Shown here one piece after another: positions 54,168 through 63,690 of a stretch of 64,000 bases of DNA. Origin of the DNA: Prunus persica (lineage: Eukaryota > Streptophyta > Magnoliopsida > Rosales > Rosaceae); assembly GCF_000346465.2 (NCBI RefSeq), contig NC_034016.1, positions 10,969,805 to 11,033,804 on the forward strand, in the 5' to 3' direction. The stretch's first letter is position 1. Each line of letters begins with the position of its first letter. The notes under the pieces are model-generated. The model had not been told where the DNA came from and did not search any database. It saw only the letters and a list, made by a program, of their open reading frames with translations. The translations under genes were made by a program, and so were the position numbers.

Positions 54168-54212
54168 GCTTCTATTGAGGGATCCCTCAAATAAGCTTAT
54201 TTGAGAGATACC
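54168..54212. repeat. Detached copy of the MITE left end
   Basis: TTCTATTGAGGGATCCCTCA then AATAAGCTTATTTGAGAG, almost identical to 53766-53808. It is a fragment of a second copy or a local duplication. Confidence 0.65.
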
Positions 54213-54299
54213 TAATTTCTATAATTTGGGTTTGATATTTTACAGTGCATGTCATGAGCACATTACAATACTTTTGTCTAGTACGAAATCTAAAAAGAG

Positions 54300-54590
54300 T
54301 GGGCATATTAAAATTCCCTTTGGATGGAGTGATTTTAAATTAGGAATTTAAATGATATTATAAGATTAAAGTGTTTGGTTAAACTACTACACATGTACGC
54401 CAAGAGTTGAATAAGAAGGAAATGACGAAAATAAGTGGATTCCAAATAACTCATTGCATATATATACTCATTTGAAATTCATTCCAAATGTTGAAGCTAA
54501 TGTTTCCTAGTAGTTTTTAGAAAATTCAACTTTGTTCTCAAATCCAAATCCTCTCTTTAAATACCTCGATCCAAACAGAGCCCTACTGAA
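54300..54590. mobile_element. Probable MITE
   Basis: Left CCCTTTGGATGGAGTGATTT and right, inverted, GGGCTCTGTTTGGATCGAGG, the latter a common plant MITE terminus. AT-rich interior. Borders approximate. Confidence 0.4.
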
Positions 54591-54729
54591 TTACGTGACT
54601 CACGTTGTTGATAATTTTATATGAAAATTTATCTTCAAGGACTGAAATTCTACTTTACACGCTCATCACATTGATTCTTATCGTACGGAGGACACTAGCC
54701 TTTAAATGCTTTTGTGTAGGAAACAATCC

Positions 54730-55108
54730 CAACCACGAATATTTATGCCAAGGCAATCAGACTTTTTATTTTCTGTGTTGGAGATAAAAGGCTTCTTCCT
54801 CATATGATTAGTGTACCTAACTATATACCAATCTTCCGATTCATATAAAGTCGTCAAGTGTACTTGTTCCTTCACTATCACTCTCAATATTAATATACAT
54901 CTAAACATCAATCAAGCATCTCCCTTCCAAATTAAGCTTCTACTTTGTTTTCTTGAAGCTCAAGTAATGAATTTTTGTGGCCTGTTGTGCTAACTATATG
55001 TAGATATGCATGCAAAAACTAGAATCACCATCTATAACCACAGATCATTCAGTCGAAATCCCCCTCCCAAAAAAAGAATAGCCACATAGCTTCTCACTTT
55101 GAAATTAA
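54730..55108 (+). promoter_or_regulatory. Promoter of DUF247 gene 2
   Basis: Collinear with the gene 1 promoter from ACGAATATTTATGCCAAGGC to the ATG. TATATGTA at 54995-55002 replaces TATATATA of gene 1. It lacks a ~20-base segment present in gene 1 (GTGCCACTGTCA near 50583). Confidence 0.6.
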
Positions 55109-56524
55109 ATGGCCCAAAAAGATGAAAATGTGAGGCAAGTTACCAAAAGAGGAGGTGGACAAGGAAGCAGAGGAGACCAAGACCAACCTGCAGAAATTGA
55201 GGTGAGTATTACAATCCATGAGGAGGCAAGTCCCAGGGAGGAGAGACTCAACAAATTAAGGGAAGAAGCACCGCCAATTCAGGCTGAAAAGGTGAAACCA
55301 AAGATCCAAAAGGTTCCCTTCATGCTCCGACAAGACAAAAAATTCGACAAGTACTACGAGCCAATTGTTGCAGCACTCGGTCCCTTCCACCATGCTCGGT
55401 TGCCACAGTACGAGTATGCAGAGAAAATCAAGCTTAAATTAGCTGCAAACTTTGTCAGAGACAGTAAGCAGAATGATGCAGATCTGCTCAAGAAGGTTGA
55501 GGACAATATCAATGAACTAAGGAAGTGCTATGATGAGGAAGCAACAAAGAAATATGATGACGAATTCCTCGCGTGGATGTTGTTCGTTGATGGGTGCTCC
55601 ACACTGGAATTCATATACAAATATGATGAATTAGAAAATTTTCAGATCAAGAGAGACCAGGTGGCCTTTGTAGAACATGACATATTCTTGCTGGAGAACC
55701 AACTTCCTTATCAACTCCTCCAGCTGTTGATGAGCTCGAGCCAAATACATAAGGAATTGAAGAAATCAATCGATGAGTTTGTTGGGAGAAACAGCCCTGC
55801 AGCAGCACCAGCAGATCAGAACGGACAAAATCCAGAAGCAGAAGAACAGAGGTCACAACCAGGACAAGAAGTAGAAGCAGAGCCAACTCATCTGCTCGAG
55901 CTTCTTCGGACAACAATGCTACCTTACGAAAGTGAGAAAAAAGAAGGTACTCAACGTTCCCACTCTTTTCGCAATGTGCAAGAGCTTCAGGCATCTGGGA
56001 TCCATTTTAAACCTAGTGAGGGCAACTCATTGAGGAGCATATATTTTGGGTCTTTCCATCTATTCCATGGAATCCTTCATCTTCCTCAAATAAAAGTCGA
56101 CGACTCGACCAGACCCAAGTTCATGAACTTGATAGCCTACGAAATGTGTCCCGATTTCCACAATGATTTCGGGGTCACATCTTACATATGCTTCCTCGAT
56201 TCGCTCATCGATCAGCCCGATGATGTAAAGCATCTGAGGAAAAAGCAGATACTTCGAAACTTCCTTGGGAATGACGAGGAGGTGGCTCAGCTCTTCAATG
56301 AGATAGGCACTGACTTGGTGCCTAACAATGACATTTACTCCTCTGTTAAAGACCAAATAGAAGATCACTACGACAACTGGGGTAACAGAGTGATGGCTCA
56401 ATTCTTTCACGAGCATTTCAGCAGCCCCTGGACTGGTATTGCTTTCCTTGGTGCTCTCCTAGCTCTTGGGTCGAGCATCGTTCAGACTGTTTACTCAGTC
56501 CTCGGTTATCATAGTAGTAAATAG
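55109..56524 (+). CDS. DUF247 (UPF0481) protein, tandem copy 2
   Basis: 471 residues, single exon, same architecture as copy 1: charged N-terminus, DKYYEPIVAALGPFHHARLP, LLENQLPYQLLQLLMSSSQI, RPKFMNLIAYEMCPDFHND and C-terminal membrane segment WTGIAFLGALLALGSSIVQT. The main difference is an 18-residue longer hydrophilic loop at about residues 230-255 (AAAPADQNGQ, PEAEEQRSQPGQEVEAEP), which in copy 1 is NSLAQNQQNPEAKP. That is the hypervariable part of DUF247 proteins. The frame is intact. Cellular role unknown; plasma-membrane or secretory location is inferred from the membrane segment. Confidence 0.9.
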   Translation: MAQKDENVRQVTKRGGGQGSRGDQDQPAEIEVSITIHEEASPREERLNKLREEAPPIQAEKVKPKIQKVPFMLRQDKKFDKYYEPIVAALGPFHHARLPQYEYAEKIKLKLAANFVRDSKQNDADLLKKVEDNINELRKCYDEEATKKYDDEFLAWMLFVDGCSTLEFIYKYDELENFQIKRDQVAFVEHDIFLLENQLPYQLLQLLMSSSQIHKELKKSIDEFVGRNSPAAAPADQNGQNPEAEEQRSQPGQEVEAEPTHLLELLRTTMLPYESEKKEGTQRSHSFRNVQELQASGIHFKPSEGNSLRSIYFGSFHLFHGILHLPQIKVDDSTRPKFMNLIAYEMCPDFHNDFGVTSYICFLDSLIDQPDDVKHLRKKQILRNFLGNDEEVAQLFNEIGTDLVPNNDIYSSVKDQIEDHYDNWGNRVMAQFFHEHFSSPWTGIAFLGALLALGSSIVQTVYSVLGYHSSK

Positions 56525-56792
56525 GATTCTCTATAAGCAGAGATTCACAACTCCAATCCTCCACACCCTCTCCCTGCAATAAGAGATGAGCTATGGGCAC
56601 TGAAAATGTCTAGGCTTACACTCATTTCTGTTTTCTGGTTTGCTCCAACTACTGTACGCAAGAGTGTGACTAAATAAATCAAGTTGAACATGTATTGGTT
56701 TTTCTGTTTTCTTAACGTGGTTGAAGTTTTTCTCGTGAGTATAATGTTGTACAATTTCTTCGGCGGACAAGGGTATTTGTAGGTTCTCATTT
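56525..56792. other. 3' flank of DUF247 gene 2
   Basis: Similar to the gene 1 3' flank to about 56745, then different sequence up to the MULE. Confidence 0.5.
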
Positions 56793-56801
56793 AATAAATA
56801 A
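56793..56801. repeat. 9-bp target site duplication AATAAATAA, left
   Basis: Identical to 58144-58152. Nine bases is the Mutator family's duplication length. Confidence 0.88.
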
Positions 56802-56875
56802 GGTTAAATTTCACTTTACTACCTAGAAGTTTCTCGAAATTCTGACTTTGTTATCTAAAGTTTTTTTAAAATTTA

Positions 56876-57139
56876 GAACGCGCTTCCGGGCATGCAAGAG
56901 GCTTTTTTTTTTAAATTTTAAATTTATTTTAAAATTAAAAAAGATAATGGGTAGTTGTGTTCTATAAAAATATGATCCATTATCTTATTTTAATTTTTTA
57001 AAATATGAAAAAGTGTGAATTTATCATATTATCCTCATTTAATTAATAATTTCAATTGTTAATGTTTGTATTAATCAATGGCATTTTCTGACATTTTGAA
57101 TGTTTCATTATTCTCAACTTTTTACTTTATATATATAGA
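56876..57139 (-). mobile_element. Helitron-like element, copy 2 (nested in the MULE, 3' end incomplete)
   Basis: Matches the 9015-9299 element almost throughout (AAAGATAATGG, TTGTGTTCTATAAAAATA, TCATATTATCCTCATTTAAT). The 5' end TCTATATATATAAAG is present at 57139, but the 3' hairpin is changed and CTAG is missing. It lies inside the left terminal repeat of the MULE. ATATAGAT is repeated at its 5' border. Confidence 0.6.
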
Positions 57140-57479
57140 TATATAGATATATAGATAAATATCAAATAAAAAATAAAAAATAAATTGAAGAAAGAAAAAG
57201 AAACTCTCACCACCTCTCTCTCTCGCATTCCCCTCTCTGAACTACCAAAAAGTAAAAAAACTCTCTTCTTCTATCTCTGTACACCACCACCTCCCATCCC
57301 CACGTCCTCACAACCACACAGCACAATTAAAATGAAAGGCCCTAATTAATATCAAGAAACCCTAATTTAAATTTCGAAGAGAGAGATAAGAAGTCGGCGA
57401 AGGCGAGCAAAGTAAACGACGGAGAAGAAGTCGGCGAGCGAAGACGGATAAGAAGAGTCGGTCGCTTGGGCTCGTTCGC

Positions 57480-57805
57480 AAGGGGGTGGCACACTGGGAA
57501 GGCCCTAATCCGAGGCCATTGGCACCGTCGATGGTCCAGAGCTTCCTCTACCAGCTCTGCAAGGGGGTGGCTCACTGTCACTCCCATGGCGTTCTCCACC
57601 GCGATCTCAAGCCTCAGAATTTGCTTCTGCACGAGGAAATGGGGATTCTGAAGATCGCCGATCTCGGCCTCGGCCGCGCCTTTACTGTACCTCTCAAGAG
57701 TTACGCGCACGAGATTGTAACTCTCTAGTACAAAGCGCCGGAAGTTCTACTCGAGTCACTACTCCACCGGCGTCGACATGTGGTCCGTCGGCTGGAGGGT
57801 GGGGT
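57480..57805 (+). pseudogene. CDKB1-type cyclin-dependent kinase fragment in the MULE
   Basis: [20 protein letters not shown], then [37 protein letters not shown] and HEIVTL. A TAG stands where CDKs have the Trp of WYRAPE, then YKAPEVLL and, after a one-base change, STGVDMWSVG. It includes the catalytic HRD and the magnesium-binding motif in its DLG form, ADLGLGRAF, typical of B1-type plant CDKs, but lacks the N-lobe and the C-terminal half. It cannot be an active kinase. Confidence 0.88.
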
Positions 57806-58143
57806 TTGTTTGCTATGGAAGAGGGAGAGGGAGAAAGAGGGTGAAATACTTTTTTATTTATTTAAGTTTGTTCTTTTTCGAATTTTTATTAATTAATAAA
57901 TTACTTAAATTTTTATTAATTATTTCATTTGTATGTCCACATGGCGCGAATTTAGTGGGCTAAATTTCTAACACGTCATTAATTGCAGGCCCATTCATTG
58001 CCACGTCATGAGTTAACAGAACATTTGACGAAAATACTGACAAAAGTATGAAATTGATAGGAAAACAAAACTCTGGGTACGAAGTTGATACTAGCAAAGT
58101 CAGAATTTTGAGAAATCTCTGGATATTAAAGTGAAATTTACCC

Positions 58144-58568
58144 AATAAATAATGTAACTCTGTATGTTGCCTATTCATTTTATGAGTTGCTGCAGATTTA
58201 CTTGCAGCTTACTCAGTGTAAGCAACTCTTCCTCAAAAAATTTCTGAAATTTTAATTTCACGAAAAGAGATTATTACAAGTCTCTAAGGATTATTCTTTC
58301 TAGAGATGCAAATGCTTTTTGGGTGCCCTCACATTTCTCTGGATATATTCTTGACAATTTCCTTTCCCTGCAAATAGGGCCTTGAGAATTGGCAAGTGAA
58401 CCTAATCTGGAAGCTTGAGGATCAAGGCATTCAAGAACTACTTTCCCACATCCAGAAAATCACCATCATGTCCAGGCGATGATGATGGTGTGTTGAATGA
58501 AGATATTTGGTATCTTCCACTTATTCCGAACTAGTTCCTATGGCTGAATTCAACTTGAGGACTTGTTA
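58144..58568. other. Continuation of the DUF247 gene 2 flank
   Basis: After the MULE duplication the sequence runs on without a recognised gene. 58505-58568 matches the gene 1 3' flank at 52404-52468, so the tandem unit reached at least to here before later insertions. Confidence 0.55.
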
Positions 58569-58673
58569 GGTCATCTCCAGTAGTAGGCTAAATGTGCCAT
58601 ATCATTGGGTCAAACCAAGTCAGTTGGCTAAAAAGCTGAATGTTGGGCCAAATGTGGCCTGATTCTTAGGTGG

Positions 58674-58715
<42 letters not shown>

Positions 58716-59025
58716 TTTCTCAAAAGCCAGCAACAGCTTCTTTTTTTTCTTTGGACAAAACCTGCAACGGCTCCTTGCAAATTCCAATGTCTCTCTCTGC
58801 GGCCGTTATATATATATTCAAAAATCCTAATTATTGGTTTTTTTAATTAAAAAAACTCTAAAAAATTCATAATGTTTTTCTATAAATGCCAACTTCATTT
58901 TTACATAATTTCCCACATTCTTTTCATCCTTCTACATAAATTCCCACAATTTTTTCATCCTTCACATATTAAAAAAAATTCCCCTAATTGTTAAAAAAAA
59001 AAAAAAAAAAAGGGCTGGCACTTCG

Positions 59026-59379
59026 TTGAAAAGCATAAATTGGATTCGAAAGGAAGATGAAGCTCTTTGCAAGGCTTTCTTTAAAGTCACCGAAGATAAT
59101 GTACACAGTACTAGCCAAACCTCAGAGGGTTTTTGGACTCATGTTTCTCACAAATATTACGAGCTTTACGAAGGCACCATTGAAGTGACCCCGAGAAACC
59201 ACGAAAGTTGTGGAAGTCAGTGGAAAAAGCACATCTATATGAGCTTGAACAAATGGAATCAAGCATTGAAAAAAGATGAGAGGAGACATGTTTTAGTTGG
59301 CGTCTCCTCTCCTCCGGACATCATCTTCTTCGTGCTCCTCCATCAGTTGGCGTTTTTGCTCCTCCCATTGGTCTTCTAA
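59026..59379 (+). pseudogene. PIF/Harbinger ORF1 fragment (Myb/SANT-like)
   Basis: SINWIRKEDEALCKAFFKVT, then TSEGFWTHVSHKYYELYEG and SQWKKHIYMSLNKWNQALKK. This is the trihelix/SANT-like DNA-binding domain of PIF/Harbinger ORF1 proteins. After about residue 95 the frame runs into the transposase segment of the other strand and ends. No start codon in good context; a frame open upstream is likely to be the original. Confidence 0.7.
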
Positions 59380-59415
59380 TTTGGAATTAGAAGAGGAACC
59401 CCAATTGGTATCCAT
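59293..59415 (-). pseudogene. PIF/Harbinger transposase N-terminal fragment
   Basis: 40 codons: MDTNWGSSSNSKLEDQWEEQ, then KRQLMEEHEEDDVRRRGD. This Ser-rich then Glu-rich start is usual for plant PIF/Harbinger-derived transposases. It is cut off before any DDE motif. Confidence 0.5.
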
Positions 59416-59985
59416 TGCAGAATTAAATTGGAATGACAAATTATACAAAATGAAAGAGAAAAATTGGAGAGGAATCAGATGAAGGTGTGAGATATGAAAC
59501 CAAAAACATCTCTTTCATTGACATTTGAAGCTGAAGATAAGATGTGTCACGAGAACATAAATCAAATAAGAAATATAGAGGGCTAATCATGTACAGACAC
59601 GTGGCACTCGAAAATTTTATATGAAAATTTTTGGGATTACATCATGATAAGATGTGCCACGTGGACAAAAAATCTAATCATAAATATGGGGGCCTAATCA
59701 CATGCCGTGCCGACCCATGTATGTCACAAGTCCTATCCGAAAATATTTTTCTCTTATAAAATAAATTTTAAATAGGGTATAAAGTAGTACTTTACTAAAA
59801 TTATCCAATATATTTTAAGAATTTTCTAAAAACTAATATAATATTGAGGGGGCTATGATTTGGCCCTGCAGTGCTGGAGATAGTAAATATATAGCCCATC
59901 ACTATTTCATAAAAAAAACTATAAATAGTTGGCTAAATTTCATGGGTGGTCTATGTTTAGCCCTCCAATGCTGGAGATGACCTTA

Positions 59986-61590
59986 TATCCCCAAGACAAT
60001 CCCAAAGTGTGAAGGTCCTTCTTTTCTTTTTAGGTTAGTATCTTTTGCTTCTTTCGCATCTCTCTAACTCTCCAAGCATTTGATGTTCAACTCAGCCCTT
60101 AAGTTCAATTTCTGCAGATTAAAGAGGTTGCAGACTGTCTCCAGGAGTGCTTGAATAGAGGGTTTGGAAAGTTGGAGGGGCCAAGGTATCTCAAGCATAC
60201 AAGTTCACCTAGGCCTGGACACGGATAAGTTCGATTTGGTAGAGAGATCAACCCGTTAACCCTTTAAAGTATACGAAGTTAGTAGGCAATGGACAAGGAA
60301 GCTCAGTAGAGCTGACTTCAGGTGATTTCAACAGTAAGGTTCAAAGATGTGTTCCTTGGAGTGCAAGGCTGATGGAATCTTAAGATGACTCCAAATTGCA
60401 TAGTATTGATGCTTTGTCCAAATGGATGTTGCCAAATCTTAATATATTTTCAGTTGCAGCTCCCCTTCTAGATAGACTTGACGATGACCTTGAGTATTTG
60501 ATTGTTCTCAAGTTGATTTGGGCGAATCACATAAACACACTTGTTTTTAGTGTGAAATTATGTTGTACAATTTTAATATTGTTGATCTAATTTTAGACAT
60601 CGACTGCTCTCTTATTGCATGACAAAGATAATTATTGACACTTCCAAACTTGTTTTACTTGATGTAAAGAGGGCAATTTTGCTAAAGTGATAGGATAGGA
60701 AACTTACGTTAAAAAATTGATTATTATTTTGAGAGATTCACTATTATACCCAATATAGGGGGCTAAATTATAAAAATATCATATATGAAATGGACTTTAG
60801 AAACACACCAAAAACTCATTTACAACATAACAAAGAGGCTTTTAACTTGTTAAAAATTATAAAACTGCCATCAATTTTTTAAAACAAGCCCAACCCCAAA
60901 ATCTCATAAAAAATACCAAAAACACTCAATAGGGCATCAAAGTAATTTAATAATTAATATTAAATTCAATAAGGCCAGCTGTTAATTTTTGAATTTTTTT
61001 TAAATTTATTTATAAAAATTTAATGAAATAGAGTTTATCTATAATATTAATGTTAAAAATAAGTATATCATTAAATATCTATATTATTTTTTATTGTGCT
61101 CTATCGATGAATTATTGGGATATAAAGTCCTAGGTTCAAGAAAAGCAAATATGATGTGACATGATGTTACGTTGCCTTCTTCGTTTACGTTAGGCTCAGG
61201 ATATGTTGTCTATGTAAATCTTCAATACTTAACGTATTAGGACTCCATGTATTACTATATATTGTACAAATATTCTGTGAATGAAATCAAGCAAAACACA
61301 TTTCTCTACACATGGCCTTTCTTTTGACTTCTTCAACTTGAAAATATCAACTTAATATCTACTTGGTATTGCTTATTTGAAGCCATAAGTGATTATTTGA
61401 TATTTTTGAAACCCCAATTCGTTTGGTAAAAGGTTAAAAATCACTTTTGTGGAATAATTGATCCAAATGAATTGGAGACATAAGAAAAGCATAATGAATC
61501 GAGGAAAAAAAAAATTTCTTTCTTATGACCATGGTTGAAAATTATAATTCCTTTAAAGATACAACTCAAAATTTGAAATTTTACTTGGCT
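59986..61590. other. AT-rich DNA, possible LTR fragment
   Basis: 60105-60240 has a plus-strand piece IKEVADCLQECLNRGFGKLE that I cannot assign. About 61090-61320 (TGTACAAATATTCTGTGAATG, ACACATTTCTCTACACATGG) resembles the end of a Copia-type LTR. Otherwise nothing recognised. Confidence 0.3.
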
Positions 61591-61689
61591 TTAGTCTGTA
61601 GCTCAAGTAGTCTTGATGTGGGTTGTAAAAAAAAAAAAAAAAAAAAGAATAAATCTCAATAATTTAAGCAACTCTTTCACGTCTCTAAA

Positions 61690-63180
61690 CACCCGAGAGT
61701 TGAACCTCAGATTTTGGTTTTTCATCATCCTCATCCCGAGTGTCTCCTTGGGACTTGTGCTTGACACTATTCTTGTTGCTGAATCTGTCGCCTTTCTGAT
61801 CTGCCTGTTGGGCTGGTTGGTCGGCTTGCCTAGTTTCGCAGTGATTCTGCCAAAGTCTGGCTGGGAGCAATAGTTAGCTGGCGATATAAGTCGTGCTCAG
61901 CTAGCAAGCCCTTCTTGAAGGCTGAGGACGTGATTCAGTCATCGCACCCCATGATGTTTGTTTTTTTTGCCTTGAATCTCTTGACTTAGTCTCAAAAGGA
62001 TTCATCGAACTTCTTGCGCATATTGAACAAGTAGTCAGGGTTCTTGATCGTCCGATAAGAAGTGTATTCCTTGGTGAAGGCGTAGGCTAGCTCCTTGAAG
62101 CTGCTGATCGACCCGGATGGTAAGGTGTGGAACCAATCCTGGGCTACCCATTGTAAAGTCATAATAAACATTTTGCACATCAGCGTGTCGTCTGCATTGT
62201 AGAGAATCATAACACTTTTGAATTGTTTCAAATGGCTCTCGAGATTGGAATCCCATTTAAATCATGTGAATGAATGCATTGAGAATTGCTTTGGAGAAGC
62301 AGCCTGCTAAATTTTGGTGGTAAATTGGTAGAGTTTGCTTGATCCATTTCTCTGCGCAGAGCATCTTCGAAATCTCCACCAATCTTTAGGTCTCGAAGCC
62401 GGTTATTCACAAGCTTTTCGACGTCTTCTGCACGTATGGCCTGTGGGTCACGCTGGTGACCTTCATGATTTGGGCGGCACCAATTGACTTCCTCGTTGGC
62501 TCGCAAAGGTCGACCTTCTCGGTTGTCCTGCCTGTGTGGCGTGTTGGTAGACTGCGATTGCGAAGGATTCCCTGCTGCTTGTCGACGGGAATTAGTTCTT
62601 CAGGAGTGAGCTGCAGAGCGCCTTTCCTTGTGAACTTCATTGCAAGAGTCATTAGGTTGGCCTTCCTTAGGGCCTAACCTATCGTGAATACTTCCCTATG
62701 AGCCTAGGTGGGAGCGAATGTTGACTCGCGAGCGCAGCCTTTTGTGCATGTTGGTCCTTGAACTCAATCTAGACTAGAGAATTCGTCTACTTTGAGTGTA
62801 GCTTGCGAATGCTTGTGACGTGTTAACATGCTGGTCAAGTTGTTGTCCATCTCCTTGTCTGCTTTCTTCTGCTCGACCTGCTAGGGACTTCTCATACTGC
62901 CTATTGGTGCATTCATCCTTCTCTCTTCCCTATGTTGTCCAAGGCCAAGGTTTTTAACCAAGTTTAGTTGGTTGAGGAGCTGCCTCACCAAGTTGTTTTG
63001 GTCATCCATTCTCTGGGTTAGCCAATAGACTCTCAGACTGAGTTCTACTTGACTTCGTGGACCGGGAGGATAGAATTGTGTGAAGCCTAATTGCACACGG
63101 GTTAATGTTTCATTAGAGGTGTACACGGGGGCATATATTGAGCGCGGAGGCAAAGGAGGGAACGAGTGAAATTGTTCCAA
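61690..63180 (-). pseudogene. Ty3/gypsy gag, broken and truncated
   Basis: On the minus strand from 63180: MEQFHSFPPLPPRSIYAPVY, PGPRSQVELSLRVYW; then, after stops, NRLRDLKIGGDFEDALRREM (about 62415-62356); then the Retrotrans_gag core KQFKSVMILYNADDTLMCKM, FHTLPSGSISSFKELAYAFT, KEYTSYRTIKNPDYLFNMRK (62231-61992); then QAGQPAQQ-type basic linker RQADQPAQQADQKGDRFSNK. It stops before any nucleocapsid finger or pol. Several stops and shifts. Confidence 0.82.
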
Positions 63181-63690
63181 GATCGGGCCAAAGTAGGTGA
63201 CAGTGGTGAGACCGTCATGATGGGTGGTTCAGTCACGTTCAGCGACAACGCCGTGATGGCGGGCTTCGGATCCAGTCACGAGCCCATGAGAAGGATTGCT
63301 AGATCATGCCGCGAGGTGATGTGACAGCAAGGCCATGGTCACGTGCAAGGCAGTTTTGGTGGCGAATCTAGGGTGCACTGTTGTTCCAACCATGGGGCCA
63401 TGCAAGGTAGATCCGGCCGTGGGGCAGTGACGCGATGCAACATCGGCTGGTTCCAGAGCTATGGTTTCGAAGGCGGGGACAACATGAGGAATTGTGGCAG
63501 CGGCTTGAACCGTGGCGGAAGCCATGGTGTTGCTGGAAAATAAGGTCACGGCCTCGGTGGCGGTGCACGGTGGCTGTCTTGCTCCTCATGTGTTTACTTC
63601 CGGCTATGGTTATTCGGAATGCTTTGATTGAGCGAAAAAATGGTGGAAATGAATTTCTTTGATTCAAGAGCACGCTTTGAGTATAACTCA
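63181..63690 (-). mobile_element. Leader between LTR and gag of the gypsy element
   Basis: GC-rich, with several overlapping frames on both strands and no recognisable domain. This is the untranslated leader position. The frames such as GSLNRGG-type on the plus strand are most likely chance. Confidence 0.45.

Larger units (their letters stand above)
56802..58143. mobile_element. Pack-MULE carrying a CDKB1 fragment, 1342 bp
   Basis: Ends GGTTAAATTTCACTTTACTA and, inverted, GGGTAAATTTCACTTTAATA. Similarity extends ~60 bases inward through TTCTGACTTTG. A perfect 9-bp duplication flanks it. There is no transposase inside; instead it has a Helitron-like insert next to the left terminal repeat and a cyclin-dependent kinase gene fragment. 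This fits a Mutator-like element with captured host DNA. Confidence 0.88.
58569..59982. mobile_element. Defective PIF/Harbinger element, 1414 bp
   Basis: Ends GGTCATCTCCAGTAGTAGGC and, inverted, GGTCATCTCCAGCATTGGAG, flanked by TTA (58566-58568 and 59983-59985). It holds an ORF1 fragment (+) and the first exon-like part of a transposase (-), pointing at each other. The catalytic nuclease region is missing. An (AT)n tract lies at about 58677-58708. Confidence 0.82.

Noticed and set aside
61592..61720. A tRNA gene or SINE (TGTAGCTCAAGTAG with GAGTTGAACCTC)
   Set aside because: The two boxes are weak, interrupted by a long A run, and overlap the end of the gypsy gag remnant. No tRNA fold is evident.
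63343..63662. Gly/Arg-rich plus-strand frames
   Set aside because: They sit in the leader of a minus-strand gypsy element, overlap one another, and show no domain.
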